Positions 39,103 to 48,315 of a DNA stretch of 64,000 nt are shown one piece after another. This DNA comes from Staphylococcus capitis subsp. capitis (lineage in GTDB: Bacteria > Bacillota > Bacilli > Staphylococcales > Staphylococcaceae): NCBI RefSeq assembly GCF_040739495.1, contig NZ_CP145263.1:2294001-2358000 (forward strand), written 5' to 3'. The notes under the pieces are model-generated. The model worked only from the letters and a program-made list of their open reading frames with translations, had not been told where the DNA came from and searched no databases. Position 1 is the stretch's first letter, and the number at the start of each line of letters is the position of its first letter. A program made the position numbers and the translations under genes.

Positions 39103-39447
39103 TGCAAATGTTTTTCTCCTCGTTGTTTAGTGAGTGGATTTTTCGGCAAAGCGAATAAACTATTATATAAATCCATAAAAGGCGATAAATATAATTTAGT
39201 GCCATCAGATAATTTAAGTTCTGTGATATCAGTTATTATTTTTTGAAATGGTCGATCTGTATTAAAACGACGGTTTAATAAATTGTTTGATACTTTGCCA
39301 ATTGTTCCTTATATTGATTAACCCATCTTCTTACCATTGATTCACTAGACAGATTATATTTTCTGCTAACCTTAAATAACCTATCTTACCTTGTAAATAT
39401 TCTTGAACTATTTTTAATTTGATTTCATATTTGTAATGTTCACCCAT
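39103..39447 (-). mobile_element. IS3-family (IS150-like) transposase remnant
   Basis: Minus strand begins MGEHYKYEIKLKIVQEY at 39447 (orfA HTH), shifts frame, continues SSESMVRRWVNQYKEQ, then jumps to an orfB integrase-core piece ITDITELKLSDGTKLYLSP. At least one frameshift and a large internal deletion (about 900 nt missing relative to a usual IS3 element). Not able to transpose by itself. Confidence 0.8.
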
Positions 39448-39453
39448 AAAAAA

Positions 39454-39498
39454 TGCACCCCATAAAGTTAGATTTTTTAGTCCAACTTTAGGGGTGCA
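39454..39498. repeat. IS-end palindrome (right copy, attached to the remnant)
   Basis: Arms TGCACCCC and GGGGTGCA, with inner pairing ATAAAGTT / AACTTTA, directly upstream of the orfA start. Inverted relative to the copy at 36431-36486. GCTGACGAGG also occurs just outside it on the minus strand (39513-39522). Confidence 0.85.
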
Positions 39499-39551
39499 TA
39501 TCAAGATGAGTGACCTCGTCAGCTTAATTTATTGTTTAAATGATATATCAC

Positions 39552-40553
39552 TTAGTGAATAAATTTATAATTTCTAACTTGATATGAAGGGATAGTTCTA
39601 TAAGTCATGTAACCTGGTGCTGCACTCCAGTTCATTTCAGAGACTAAAATACTACCATCACTATTCACGCGTTCAACAAAGGCTACATGACCGTAGTAAC
39701 CAGCGTCAGTTTGAGCAATTGAACCTACTGTCGGATTATAATCAATAGAATAACCATCTGCAGCTGCTGCGTTGTCCCAATTATTTGCATTCCACCAATA
39801 TGTGCTGATACCTTTTCCGATTTCAGAACGACGGTTAAACACGTGCCAAGTACATTGACCCCATGTATATAAGTTTTGGTGGTAGAAAACTGGCGTATAA
39901 TAGCCACCACTTGAAGTTGATTTACTAGTAGATGAACTACTTGAACCTCCACCTGGCACTTTTAATTTTTGACCTGGATAGATAAAGAAATTAGAAAGTC
40001 CATTTAATTGCATGATTTTTTGATATGAAGTACCGTACTTACTTGCAATTAATGATAAAGAGTCACCATATTGAACAGTGTACGTAGATGTACGACCTGA
40101 GCTACTTGAAGTCGCTTTTTTAGAGCCACTTGTAGATTTAGACGTTGATACTGATCCAGAAACCTTTAACTTCTGACCAGGTACAATTAAGAAGTTATTT
40201 AAACCATTTAACTTCATAATATTTTTATAAGTAGTTCCGTATTTAGCTGCAATAGATGATAATGAGTCTCCCGCTTTTACAGTGTACACTGAACCACTAT
40301 TAGATGATGTCTTAGATTTTGACGCGCTAGATGATGATCCTGATACTTTAAGTACTTGATTAGGGAAAATTAAGTTTGAAGTTAGGCCATTAAGTGATTT
40401 TAATTTAGCAATTGAAATACCGTATTTATGAGAAATTGACCAAACTGATTCTCCACTTTTTACTGTATGTGTCGTTGCTGCATGTGCTTGCGTAGTTGCT
40501 AAAGCACTAATTGCTGTTGTTCCGATAAGGGCAGTAATATATTTTTTTTGCAC
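39552..40553 (-). CDS. sle1: N-acetylmuramyl-L-alanine amidase/autolysin Sle1
   Basis: 333 residues from GTG 40553 behind GAGGAGG. Signal peptide [20 protein letters not shown] ending TQAHA. Three LysM repeats, each with [24 protein letters not shown] sequence (about 29-72, 93-136, 157-200), are separated by Ser/Thr/Lys-rich linkers. The C-terminal CHAP domain (about 218-333) has [14 protein letters not shown] (catalytic Cys) and [12 protein letters not shown] (catalytic His). It splits daughter cells and hydrolyses peptidoglycan amide bonds. WalR control is known in S. aureus and a WalR-like site lies upstream. Confidence 0.96.
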   Translation of the reverse strand: MQKKYITALIGTTAISALATTQAHAATTHTVKSGESVWSISHKYGISIAKLKSLNGLTSNLIFPNQVLKVSGSSSSASKSKTSSNSGSVYTVKAGDSLSSIAAKYGTTYKNIMKLNGLNNFLIVPGQKLKVSGSVSTSKSTSGSKKATSSSSGRTSTYTVQYGDSLSLIASKYGTSYQKIMQLNGLSNFFIYPGQKLKVPGGGSSSSSTSKSTSSGGYYTPVFYHQNLYTWGQCTWHVFNRRSEIGKGISTYWWNANNWDNAAAADGYSIDYNPTVGSIAQTDAGYYGHVAFVERVNSDGSILVSEMNWSAAPGYMTYRTIPSYQVRNYKFIH

Positions 40554-40646
40554 TTGAAATCCTCCTCTACTTGTCTTTTTTTATCCCCGAATTTTTTAAT
40601 ACAAGCACATTATACTCTTTAATTATGTATAGGATGTGTGTTTTAG

Positions 40647-40663
40647 ATGACATTATGATTACA
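40647..40663 (-). promoter_or_regulatory. WalR-like box upstream of sle1
   Basis: The minus strand reads TGTAAT-CATAA-TGTCAT, matching the WalR direct repeat TGTWAH-N5-TGTWAH except for one C in the second half. It lies about 95 nt upstream of the start codon, with TATAAT near 40608-40613 between. Confidence 0.6.
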
Positions 40664-40924
40664 AAATATTATTTCATTTAAAAAATAGTACTCCAGACAA
40701 ATATCATTTTGCCTATCTAAACTAATACAATTTATCATAAATTACAATGACAATTTTATTACGAATTCACTAATGACAACTACACAGTATTACCCTCACA
40801 ACTGAATACAATTTTCATTCTATTTAAAAAGTAATATCAAAAGATAAACGAATTAAGTAGAACATTCAATAAAAACAAAGATATTTACATAACTTTCATA
40901 ATGCCTAAAGTAAGAATATACTGC

Positions 40925-40945
40925 CGACAAAATGATATTTTGTCG
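40925..40945. promoter_or_regulatory. Perfect palindrome upstream of the hydrolase gene
   Basis: CGACAAAAT-GAT-ATTTTGTCG, perfect 9-bp arms, 130 nt before the hydrolase start. Could be an operator or a small hairpin; no regulator is known. The wider gap 40554-41074 holds sle1 and hydrolase promoters and no other supportable gene. Confidence 0.45.
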
Positions 40946-41074
40946 CCAGTGTTAGTAATCATTCTTTTCGCCCTCTTAAATATCTTGAATTTTAAGCAGA
41001 TTAATTCATCATACTTATGCTTTTTAATATACTCAGAATCACCTCATTTCTATAAAGAAAGGAAGGAAGAGATT

Positions 41075-42007
41075 ATGAGTTTAAGTGAATTTAAAATACC
41101 AACTTCAACGTCAATATTGTCAATGAAGCCTATTGTACTACCCGCTTCTTACAGAGGAATAGATATACAGCTAAAGGTCTCTTTCCCTAATAAAGGTCAT
41201 CACCTTCCTATTATATTGTTAGCACATGGGTTTGGTTCTTCTATGGAGGGCTACGGACCCTTAGCTGATTTTTACGCGAGCCATGGTTTCATAGTTATTC
41301 AACCAACTTTTCTAGATTCAAGAACGATAAATTTAGATAAAGATGATAAAAGACAATCAGAACTCTGGAGATATAGAGTGCAAGATATGAAAAATATCAT
41401 CGATCATTTAGACCAAATCACTATAGAAATTCCAACATTACATCAACGAATTGATAAAGATAATATTGCAGTAGTGGGTCATTCATTCGGAGGTCAGACT
41501 GCCGGCAATCTACTTGGTCTACAAGTCTTTGATCCATTAACAAATTCTTATACCGATTACCTAGATTCAAGAGTGAAAGGCGGTGTACTGTTAGCAACTG
41601 CAGGTGAAGGGGGAGATAAATTAACTCAATTCGCCAAAGATAACTTCCCATTCCTTAATCCGACATTTAAACACATGTCCAAACCTGCTCTTATTATTGC
41701 TGGGGATAAGGATGATTCTCCATTAACACAGTTAGGGCCTGAATGGATGGAAGAACCTTACTATTTAAGTCCCGGTAAAAAATCATTGCTTAAATTATAT
41801 GATGCCGAACATTCTCTTGGCGGCATAGCTGGATATGAAGTGAAAGAAACCACAGATGAAAATCCAGAACGAGTATCATTAGTACAGTATATTACTTGGG
41901 CATATTTACGTTCATTATTGGATATTGAACACGATAGTTGGAATCATGCTCAATCCGTTTTAGATGATAAAAATGCAATGGGAATCATTCAATCTAAAAT
42001 GCATTAA
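41075..42007 (+). CDS. Alpha/beta hydrolase (PAF-acetylhydrolase/chlorophyllase-like)
   Basis: 310 residues from ATG 41075 behind GGAAGGAAGAG; the frame extends upstream but without RBS. Nucleophile motif VVGHSFGGQTAG (about 140-151) follows LLAHGFGSSMEGYGPLADFYAS (oxyanion region). DKDDSP and the final DAEHSLGG supply likely Asp and His. No signal peptide. Substrate unknown. It converges on mccB and shares a bidirectional terminator with it. Confidence 0.8.
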   Translation: MSLSEFKIPTSTSILSMKPIVLPASYRGIDIQLKVSFPNKGHHLPIILLAHGFGSSMEGYGPLADFYASHGFIVIQPTFLDSRTINLDKDDKRQSELWRYRVQDMKNIIDHLDQITIEIPTLHQRIDKDNIAVVGHSFGGQTAGNLLGLQVFDPLTNSYTDYLDSRVKGGVLLATAGEGGDKLTQFAKDNFPFLNPTFKHMSKPALIIAGDKDDSPLTQLGPEWMEEPYYLSPGKKSLLKLYDAEHSLGGIAGYEVKETTDENPERVSLVQYITWAYLRSLLDIEHDSWNHAQSVLDDKNAMGIIQSKMH

Positions 42008-42049
42008 AATTACAACTACACTACTCTAAAAAATTGTTTTATAAAAATA

Positions 42050-42093
42050 AAAAAACGGTAATGTTTATTCGTCTAAATAAACATTGCCGTTTC
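42050..42093. terminator. Bidirectional terminator between hydrolase and mccB
   Basis: AACGGTAATGTTTATT pairs with AATAAACATTGCCGTT; A-run and T-run on the two sides. Confidence 0.9.
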
Positions 42094-42105
42094 TTTAATG
42101 ATTAA

Positions 42106-43251
42106 CTAATTTAATGTGTCTAATGCATGATTTAAATCATTCACAAGATCATCTGTATCTTCAATACCAATTGATAATCGAATTAAGCCATCAGTAATAC
42201 CTTCTTTTGCGCGGACATCCGCTGGTATAGAAGCATGTGTCATTAATGCTGGTACTGAAATAAGACTTTCAACTGCACCTAAACTTTCAGCTAAAGTGAA
42301 ATATTTTGTAGCATGAATCACTTGTTTAGCCGCTTCAGTGTCTTTCACTTCAAATGCAATAACACCAGTGTGTCCACTTGCTTGAGATTGGTGAATATCA
42401 TGATTCAAATGACCTTCTATACTTGGATGGAAAACTTGTTGAACTGACGAGTGGTCTTGCAACATTTTAACAATACCTTCAACATTGCGATTGATTTGTT
42501 CCATACGTAAACCAAGTGTTTTAATAACTCTTACTAATAAATAACTATCTTGAGGTCCAAGAACGCCACCTGTTGAATTAGAAATAAAACCTAAACGCTC
42601 ACCCAATTCATCATCAGCAGTTGCTACTAAACCAGCGACCACATCACTATGTCCACCAATATATTTAGTTGCCGAGTGTAAAACGATATCAATTCCGAAA
42701 TCTAGAGGATTTTGATAATAAGGTGTCATAAATGTATTATCAACCACTGAAATAAGATTGTGTTTTTTAGCAATTTCAGCTGATGCTTTTATATCAGTTA
42801 CACGTAATAATGGATTTGATGGTGTTTCAATGTATAACATTTTAGTTTCTGGCTTAATGTATTTTTCAACATTTTCAATATGCGTTGTATCTACAAAATC
42901 AACTTCTACACCAAATCGTGTAAATACTTTAGTTAATGCACGATATGTTCCTCCATAGACATCAGAGTTTAAAATTAAATGATCACCTTTATCTAACAAC
43001 ATTATAACTGCACTAATCGCAGCCATGCCTGAACCAAACGCGAACCCATGCTTACCATGTTCTAAATCCGCAATAATACTCTCTAGTGACGCACGTGTTG
43101 GATTAGCTGTACGTGAATATTCATACCCTTGTCTTAAATCACCGATATCATCTTGTAAATACGTACTCGTTTGATAAATTGGCGTTGTTACTGCTCCAGT
43201 ATAATCGTCAGTTGTATGTCCACCATGAATCATTTGCGTTTTTTTATTCAT
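42106..43251 (-). CDS. mccB: Cystathionine gamma-lyase / homocysteine gamma-lyase
   Basis: 381 residues from ATG 43251; an ATG two codons earlier is possible (AAGGAG is 10 nt or 4 nt away). PLP fold type I, Cys/Met metabolism family: YEYSRTANPTRASLE, FGSGMAAISA, SVVDNTFMTPYYQNPL and the PLP lysine in VLHSATKYIGGHSD. LAESLGAVESLISVPALMTH is a family signature. With MccA it converts homocysteine to cysteine (reverse transsulfuration). It overlaps the mccA end by 8 nt. Confidence 0.92.
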   Translation of the reverse strand: MNKKTQMIHGGHTTDDYTGAVTTPIYQTSTYLQDDIGDLRQGYEYSRTANPTRASLESIIADLEHGKHGFAFGSGMAAISAVIMLLDKGDHLILNSDVYGGTYRALTKVFTRFGVEVDFVDTTHIENVEKYIKPETKMLYIETPSNPLLRVTDIKASAEIAKKHNLISVVDNTFMTPYYQNPLDFGIDIVLHSATKYIGGHSDVVAGLVATADDELGERLGFISNSTGGVLGPQDSYLLVRVIKTLGLRMEQINRNVEGIVKMLQDHSSVQQVFHPSIEGHLNHDIHQSQASGHTGVIAFEVKDTEAAKQVIHATKYFTLAESLGAVESLISVPALMTHASIPADVRAKEGITDGLIRLSIGIEDTDDLVNDLNHALDTLN

Positions 43252-44152
43252 TGTCATTACTCTCCTTATAATTGAAAATTTGTTTCGACATATAACGGTC
43301 ACTACCATCAGGGAATATCGTTACGATTACGCCTTTTTTTATGTGTTTTTTTAATTCTAAGGCACCTTGCAATGCAGCACCAGATGAACTTCCTACTAGT
43401 AATCCCTCTTTATTAGCGATGAGTTTGACGTTATTAAAGGCATCCTTATCTGAAATAGTAAATATGCCATCCACTAAATCTCTATCTAAGAATGTAGGCC
43501 ACTTTTCAGAACCTATGCCCTCTGTCGCATGCGCGTGTATTGGACCTCCATTCAAAATAGATCCTTGAGGCTCAACTATATAATTCTTAACTCCCAGTGT
43601 TGTCATATGTTTCGCAACATCAGTAAATGTACCGCCTGAACCTACACCTGCTACGAAATAATCAATATGGTCTAATTGATGAGTGATCTGTTTGGCTAAG
43701 GTATTCGTATATGCACCAGGATTGTCTTCAGTACCAAATTGATTCATATACAACGCATTGTATTTTTTAGCATAAGACTTCGCTTCTTCTTGCGCCCCGA
43801 TCATACCGTCAACTTTTGGTGTTCGCCTAACATCTGCACCTAACGCTTTCATAATTGAGATCTTCTCCTCTGAAAAGCCCTCCGGTGCAAAAATAACGCA
43901 TTTGACTCTGAAACGGTTCGCAGCTATGGCAAGTCCTATACCAGTGTTTCCAGCTGTCGCCTCAACAATTGTGCCACCTTCTTTGAGACGCCCATCCTCA
44001 ATTGCCGTTTCAACTAAATATTTTCCTAGACGATCCTTTACACTGCCTCCAGGGTTGAATTGCTCTAGTTTCGCATATATTTTTACATTTTCATCACTAA
44101 AACTTTCCAATAACACCAGTGGTGTCTGCCCAATTAAATCATAAGCTATCAT
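43244..44152 (-). CDS. mccA: O-acetylserine-dependent cystathionine beta-synthase
   Basis: 302 residues. Fold type II PLP enzyme with the lysine motif NPGGSVKDRLG (about 33-43), GNTGIGLAIAA, the phosphate loop GVGSGGTFTDV and VGSSSGAALQGAL. It is CysK-like, but its fusion into an overlapping pair with mccB identifies it as MccA, which condenses homocysteine with O-acetylserine. Unlike S. aureus, no methionine ABC transporter (metNPQ) follows mccB here. Confidence 0.9.
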   Translation of the reverse strand: MIAYDLIGQTPLVLLESFSDENVKIYAKLEQFNPGGSVKDRLGKYLVETAIEDGRLKEGGTIVEATAGNTGIGLAIAANRFRVKCVIFAPEGFSEEKISIMKALGADVRRTPKVDGMIGAQEEAKSYAKKYNALYMNQFGTEDNPGAYTNTLAKQITHQLDHIDYFVAGVGSGGTFTDVAKHMTTLGVKNYIVEPQGSILNGGPIHAHATEGIGSEKWPTFLDRDLVDGIFTISDKDAFNNVKLIANKEGLLVGSSSGAALQGALELKKHIKKGVIVTIFPDGSDRYMSKQIFNYKESNDNE

Positions 44153-44488
44153 ATTCCATCTTGTCCGATTAACGCTCTACACGTCTCACGAACGTAACCT
44201 ACTTTCTAATTTATGTTTTTTAAATTCTTACTTATCAGGTATGAATTATAAACGAAACCTTCCCTTTTTGCAATTTTCGAAAATGAAGAACACATACTAA
44301 GCGAAGAAATCAAAATACTTTTGCGAAATATAAAATCCTTAGAAATTAATTAAAAGTCAATCATATGTGATTATATGTGCAACATGTTATCATTAAAGTG
44401 AATAGAGCTAAGTTAAAGATATATATACACATCTAAATATATGAATCCAAAATTGAGAGAAATTATAAACTAAAGGAGATAACAAATT
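44153..44488. other. Divergent intergenic region mccA / pentapeptide gene
   Basis: 336 nt. It holds promoters for both genes. A 12-bp perfect palindrome ATTTTCGAAAAT at 44273-44284 resembles a CodY box lacking its central base. No T-box or S-box leader signature is seen for mccA, and its RBS is weak. No further gene. Confidence 0.5.
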
Positions 44489-45028
44489 ATGACGAAACGT
44501 GACTTGTCCTTATCAGTATTTACGAAAGAAAATTTTAAAAATCTACGTTATACATCGTCTAATTTTAGAAATTCAATGTATGATGAATTAGAAGTTAATA
44601 AAAGTCGTTTTAAAAACTGCAACTTTAATGAAGGTATTTTTAAAAATATAAAAGCCATTTCTAATAGTAAGTTCACTACATGTGGTTTTAATAATTGCAT
44701 CTTTGAGAGTGTCCATTTTTATAAGAATCAATATAAAGACACAACGTTTGTGAATACATCATTTGATGAAACTGTTCTTAATAACATGGTCTTCCAAGAT
44801 ATCTTGTTCGACGAAAATCTCGCTCGTAATGTTAAAATGACGGATACTACATTCAAAAACGTTAACTTTAAAAATGTTGAAGTTGATAATGCTTCATTTG
44901 AAAATGTTAAATTCAAAAATTGTGCGTTCGATAATGTAGTCATTAAAAATGCTACAATGTCTCAAAAACTTATAAATGAATTACAAAAGCAACACGTCGA
45001 ATTAGAGAATGTTCAACCTTCAAAGTAG
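44489..45028 (+). CDS. Pentapeptide-repeat protein
   Basis: 179 residues, RBS AAAGGAG. About 20 tandem five-residue repeats with Phe/Val/Met at the centre, such as FKNCNFNEGIFKNIK, FENVKFKNCAFDNVVI. This predicts a right-handed quadrilateral beta-helix. It is cytoplasmic (no signal peptide). Some such proteins mimic DNA and shield gyrase (Qnr, MfpA), but this one has the N/K-rich staphylococcal type sequence and no proven function. Confidence 0.85.
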   Translation: MTKRDLSLSVFTKENFKNLRYTSSNFRNSMYDELEVNKSRFKNCNFNEGIFKNIKAISNSKFTTCGFNNCIFESVHFYKNQYKDTTFVNTSFDETVLNNMVFQDILFDENLARNVKMTDTTFKNVNFKNVEVDNASFENVKFKNCAFDNVVIKNATMSQKLINELQKQHVELENVQPSK

Positions 45029-45107
45029 ATTTAATATAATTATGTTTAAGATAGGTCTAAGCTAGGTAAATTAAACCTAAATTAAGACTTTTTGAGGAGG
45101 CCTTTAT

Positions 45108-45656
45108 ATGAATGTCACTGGCCATTATGAAGAATTTGATAAAAGTAATTTAAATAAAGAAGATTTAACATCTTTTGATAAAATTAAGCAAAATATAGAG
45201 AAGATTAAACAACTTAATGATTTAAACTCGGAAGATAGTAAAAAGCTTGAACAACAAATCCAAAAAGATTTAAATGATTGGAAAGAATATTTAAAAGATG
45301 AGTTTAGACCTGATAACGAACCAGAAAAAGAACGTTTATCCAATATTAATGATAAGGTTAAAAGCGATTTAGATGCAGCTTTTAATTATAAAAATGGCGC
45401 TAAAGTAATGAGTTTATTAGAACCTGCTTATCAACGTAGTAAACGTGACTTACCTTATGGTAGAGCGCTCATCATTTATAGCGATAGTAGCATTGTAGAA
45501 AATGCTAAAACGTTCTTCGAGTCTAATGAAGAAAATGAAAAATTAGCACATTTTATTTTAGATAAAAATATTGAATTAAGCGAAGAAATTATGTCTGATG
45601 ATTTTGTAGAGTTACTTAAACTAGATAAAGCATATCTTGAAGCATACTTTAACTAA
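45108..45656 (+). CDS. Conserved staphylococcal protein of unknown function
   Basis: 182 residues, RBS GGAGG. Very charged, mostly helical, soluble. N-terminal half (about 20-75) is a likely coiled coil (KIKQNIEKIKQLNDLNSEDS). C-terminal half has YGRALIIYSDSSIVENAKTF. No motif that I recognise. It lies 79 nt after the pentapeptide gene on the same strand; co-transcription is possible. Confidence 0.7.
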   Translation: MNVTGHYEEFDKSNLNKEDLTSFDKIKQNIEKIKQLNDLNSEDSKKLEQQIQKDLNDWKEYLKDEFRPDNEPEKERLSNINDKVKSDLDAAFNYKNGAKVMSLLEPAYQRSKRDLPYGRALIIYSDSSIVENAKTFFESNEENEKLAHFILDKNIELSEEIMSDDFVELLKLDKAYLEAYFN

Positions 45657-45706
45657 AAAATAAGGGATCGTTACCAATGAATTATTTTTCTGGTAACGAT
45701 CCCTTT
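45655..45706. terminator. Bidirectional terminator
   Basis: AAGGGATCGTTACCA and TGGTAACGATCCCTT form a perfect 15-bp stem between converging genes. Confidence 0.95.
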
Positions 45707-47034
45707 TATACTAATTGAACGATAAAGACTAATATAATCACCACTGGCATTACAAATTTAATTAAATAATACCAAGGTAAGAATAATTTGAACTTGTCTT
45801 TACCAAAGCTCTCTTGTAATAACTTTTTATCTAATAATTGACCTACAACTAATGTAGTACCTAAAGCACCTATTGGCATTAGAATGTTTGAAACAATAAA
45901 ATCCATGTTATCGAAGATGGTGCCCGCACCTATTTTCACACCACTTAAACTACTAAATGAAAGGGTAGCCGGAATGCTAATCACAAATACTAATATACTG
46001 CCGATGAATGCTACTGGTTTACGTTTGCGATTATCATTTTTAGTAAAGTTAGAAACATTTAACTCTAATAATGAAATAGAAGATGTCAATGCTGCAAATA
46101 AAAACAATACTAAAAAGATAAAGTAGAAAATCGCTCCAAAGTGCATTTGATTAAATACTAAAGGTAAAACTTTAAATAATAAACCAGGACCTTCTTGAGG
46201 TTGGTAACCAAATGCTTTTAAAGCTGGGAAAATGGCTAAACCTGCTAAGATAGACACTAGAATATTCATAACTACTATTGAAATTGCTGAAGATTTAATA
46301 GTCATTTCTTTTGGTGCGTAGCTGGCATAAGTAATCATTCCTGTTGTACCAAGTGATAAAGTAAAGAAAGATTGTCCTAATGCAAAGAGCACACCTTCCA
46401 TAGAGACATCATGAAGTCTTGGTTGTAAAATATAGCGCACGCCCTCTAGCGCACCGTCTAAAGTTAAAGATTTTACTACAATAATTAATAAAAAGATAAA
46501 TAATAATGGCATCATAATTTTAGATGCTTTTTCCAAACCTTTTTCAACACCGAGCATAACAATAATCATCGTTAGAAAAATAAATATCCCTTGTCCGAGT
46601 ACTGTTAGCCAAGGATTACTAATAACTTCTTCAAATTTGATACTAGTTAGAGAAATGGGCTTGAATGATAGTGCTTGTACAATAACATTGCCCATATAGA
46701 TGATGATCCAACCACCTATAACACTATAAAATCCAAATAATATTAATACGGCTAAATTCCCGTTCCATCCAATGAGATTTAACCATTTCTTACCAGTTAA
46801 TTTACTATAAATTTGAGTCGTATATGTACGCCCCATCTTGCCTACAGTAAATTCCATTATGAGTAACGGAAGTCCTACAAAAATAGTGAAAATCAAAAAC
46901 ATTAATAAGAATGCGCCACCACCGTATATTCCGGCCATGTATGGGAATTTCCACATTGCGCCTAAGCCAATTGCAGAACCTGCGCTAGCTAGGATAAAAC
47001 CGGTAGATGTCTTCCACTGCGATTGGTTGCTCAT
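45706..47034 (-). CDS. Sodium-dependent NSS-family symporter
   Basis: 442 residues, about 11 TM helices. TM1 carries the unwound Na+/substrate segment ASAGSAIGLGAMWKFPYMAG (about 17-36), and LLIMEFTVGKMGR closes TM2. This is the LeuT/MhsT fold; substrates are usually amino acids, identity unknown. RBS AAGGGAG. Stands alone, convergent with the 182-residue gene. Confidence 0.88.
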   Translation of the reverse strand: MSNQSQWKTSTGFILASAGSAIGLGAMWKFPYMAGIYGGGAFLLMFLIFTIFVGLPLLIMEFTVGKMGRTYTTQIYSKLTGKKWLNLIGWNGNLAVLILFGFYSVIGGWIIIYMGNVIVQALSFKPISLTSIKFEEVISNPWLTVLGQGIFIFLTMIIVMLGVEKGLEKASKIMMPLLFIFLLIIVVKSLTLDGALEGVRYILQPRLHDVSMEGVLFALGQSFFTLSLGTTGMITYASYAPKEMTIKSSAISIVVMNILVSILAGLAIFPALKAFGYQPQEGPGLLFKVLPLVFNQMHFGAIFYFIFLVLFLFAALTSSISLLELNVSNFTKNDNRKRKPVAFIGSILVFVISIPATLSFSSLSGVKIGAGTIFDNMDFIVSNILMPIGALGTTLVVGQLLDKKLLQESFGKDKFKLFLPWYYLIKFVMPVVIILVFIVQLV

Positions 47035-47164
47035 TTTACCAACTCCCTTTAAAGCGCTAAAGTGTTTTTGTGCTTAAATACCACTGTATCACGAGTTGAT
47101 TTTAAGTGCAATGTACCTATATATTGTCAGAATAATTAGATTTAACATTTTTGAATTTTAACTT

Positions 47165-47413
47165 TTACTCTTCATCTAATCCATAAACAATATTTTGCCC
47201 CTCAGATACTTCCTCAATATCTAAACTCTCGATATGATTTACATTAATGTAATGAATAATATCTTTTTTAATATATAGATACGGGAGTTCATCAAACTCA
47301 TCTATAATACGTCTCACACAAGTGTCATAGTCGGGACCATTTTCAAAAGTTTTAAATTCTGTATAAGTTTTACCTGAAATAGTTGTATAAGTAAGTAAGA
47401 ATGTGCGTTTCAT
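47165..47413 (-). CDS. Small conserved protein of unknown function
   Basis: 82 residues, RBS AAAGGAG. Starts MKRTFLLTYTTISGKTYTEF; acidic C-terminus; one short Cys segment (YDTCVRRIIDEFDELP). No TM or signal peptide. Unrecognised. 33 nt after the esterase gene in the same direction. Confidence 0.7.
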   Translation of the reverse strand: MKRTFLLTYTTISGKTYTEFKTFENGPDYDTCVRRIIDEFDELPYLYIKKDIIHYINVNHIESLDIEEVSEGQNIVYGLDEE

Positions 47414-47446
47414 AAACTATTAGTCTCCTTTAATATTTTATAGCTC

Positions 47447-48181
47447 TTACTCGTTATCGTTAAAAAATTCAACAATAGCTTGCTCTAATGCTTCTCGGCC
47501 CTCTCCATATGTCATTAAATGACCGCTTCTTTCAAAAGAATTCAATTCTTTATCCTCACTAGCAATATGGTCAAAAATAAATTGCGCACTATGGGAATAC
47601 GCCTTATCATCTTGCTCGCCATACATTACCTTAGCTGGAATTGTAATTCTATCAAGATGAGACATGATATCATCAATGGCATTTTGAAAAACCTCAATTT
47701 GTTTATTATACTTTTGAATATTTTCCAATTGATCAAAGCTTTCTGCGTCATCGAAGTTTAAAATTTGATTCATTCTTCGCCCGTAAGTTTCAAGTCTTTT
47801 AGCAATACCACTCTCACCTTTTTTATGAGGTGCTGACATGACAGCTATTCGCTCTAAATCAAATTGCTCAGCTAGCTTAAGCGTAAACAATCCTCCTAAA
47901 GAAACACCTGTAGCATAGATATGTTGATAACCTTCGTCCTCTAAGAAGTGATAGGCATCTTTAACTTCATTCCACCAATCATTAATATTAAATTGTGTAA
48001 ATTGATCTAATGGTAAACCATGACCTGGATAGTTTGGCACATAACAGGTAAAACCTTGGTCATTTAAAGTTGTCGCTAAGTGCTTGACGTCGCGCACTGT
48101 ACCTGTAAAAGAGTGTAATAAGAGAATCGCTTGGTCACGATTTCCCTTTAAATAAATTGGTTGAGGTGCTTTAATCTTCAT
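47447..48181 (-). CDS. Carboxylesterase (Est30/YvaK-like alpha/beta hydrolase)
   Basis: 244 residues. QAILLLHSFTGTVRDVKHLA (HSFTG oxyanion motif, about 17-36), nucleophile elbow TGVSLGGLFTLK (Ser about 94), Asp in MYGEQDDKAYSH and His in ERSGHLMTYG. It matches Geobacillus Est30 and monoacylglycerol-lipase relatives. Cytoplasmic. AGGAGTGA RBS. Confidence 0.87.
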   Translation of the reverse strand: MKIKAPQPIYLKGNRDQAILLLHSFTGTVRDVKHLATTLNDQGFTCYVPNYPGHGLPLDQFTQFNINDWWNEVKDAYHFLEDEGYQHIYATGVSLGGLFTLKLAEQFDLERIAVMSAPHKKGESGIAKRLETYGRRMNQILNFDDAESFDQLENIQKYNKQIEVFQNAIDDIMSHLDRITIPAKVMYGEQDDKAYSHSAQFIFDHIASEDKELNSFERSGHLMTYGEGREALEQAIVEFFNDNE

Positions 48182-48234
48182 TTCTTAATGTCACTCCTAA
48201 TATAATTACGTTTTCTCAATTTTAGACGGCTCGC

Positions 48235-48257
48235 ATGATACAGATAGACTGTATCAT
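48235..48257. promoter_or_regulatory. Palindrome upstream of the esterase gene
   Basis: ATGATACAG-ATAGA-CTGTATCAT, perfect 9-bp arms, 54 nt before the esterase start and without a T-run. This favours an operator over a terminator. Confidence 0.5.
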
Positions 48258-48315
48258 TTAAAAATACATTATTACTGAGCTATTCTATTTATTTTAACAA
48301 ATGGATGATGATTAT

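Noticed and set aside
36421-39551. CRISPR array or repeat spacer structure in the repeat-rich block
   Set aside because: Only two copies of the palindrome exist and they are inverted; no regular spacing.
44273-44284. Palindrome ATTTTCGAAAAT as a CodY box for mccA
   Set aside because: It lacks the central base of the CodY consensus; kept only as a remark in the intergenic entry.
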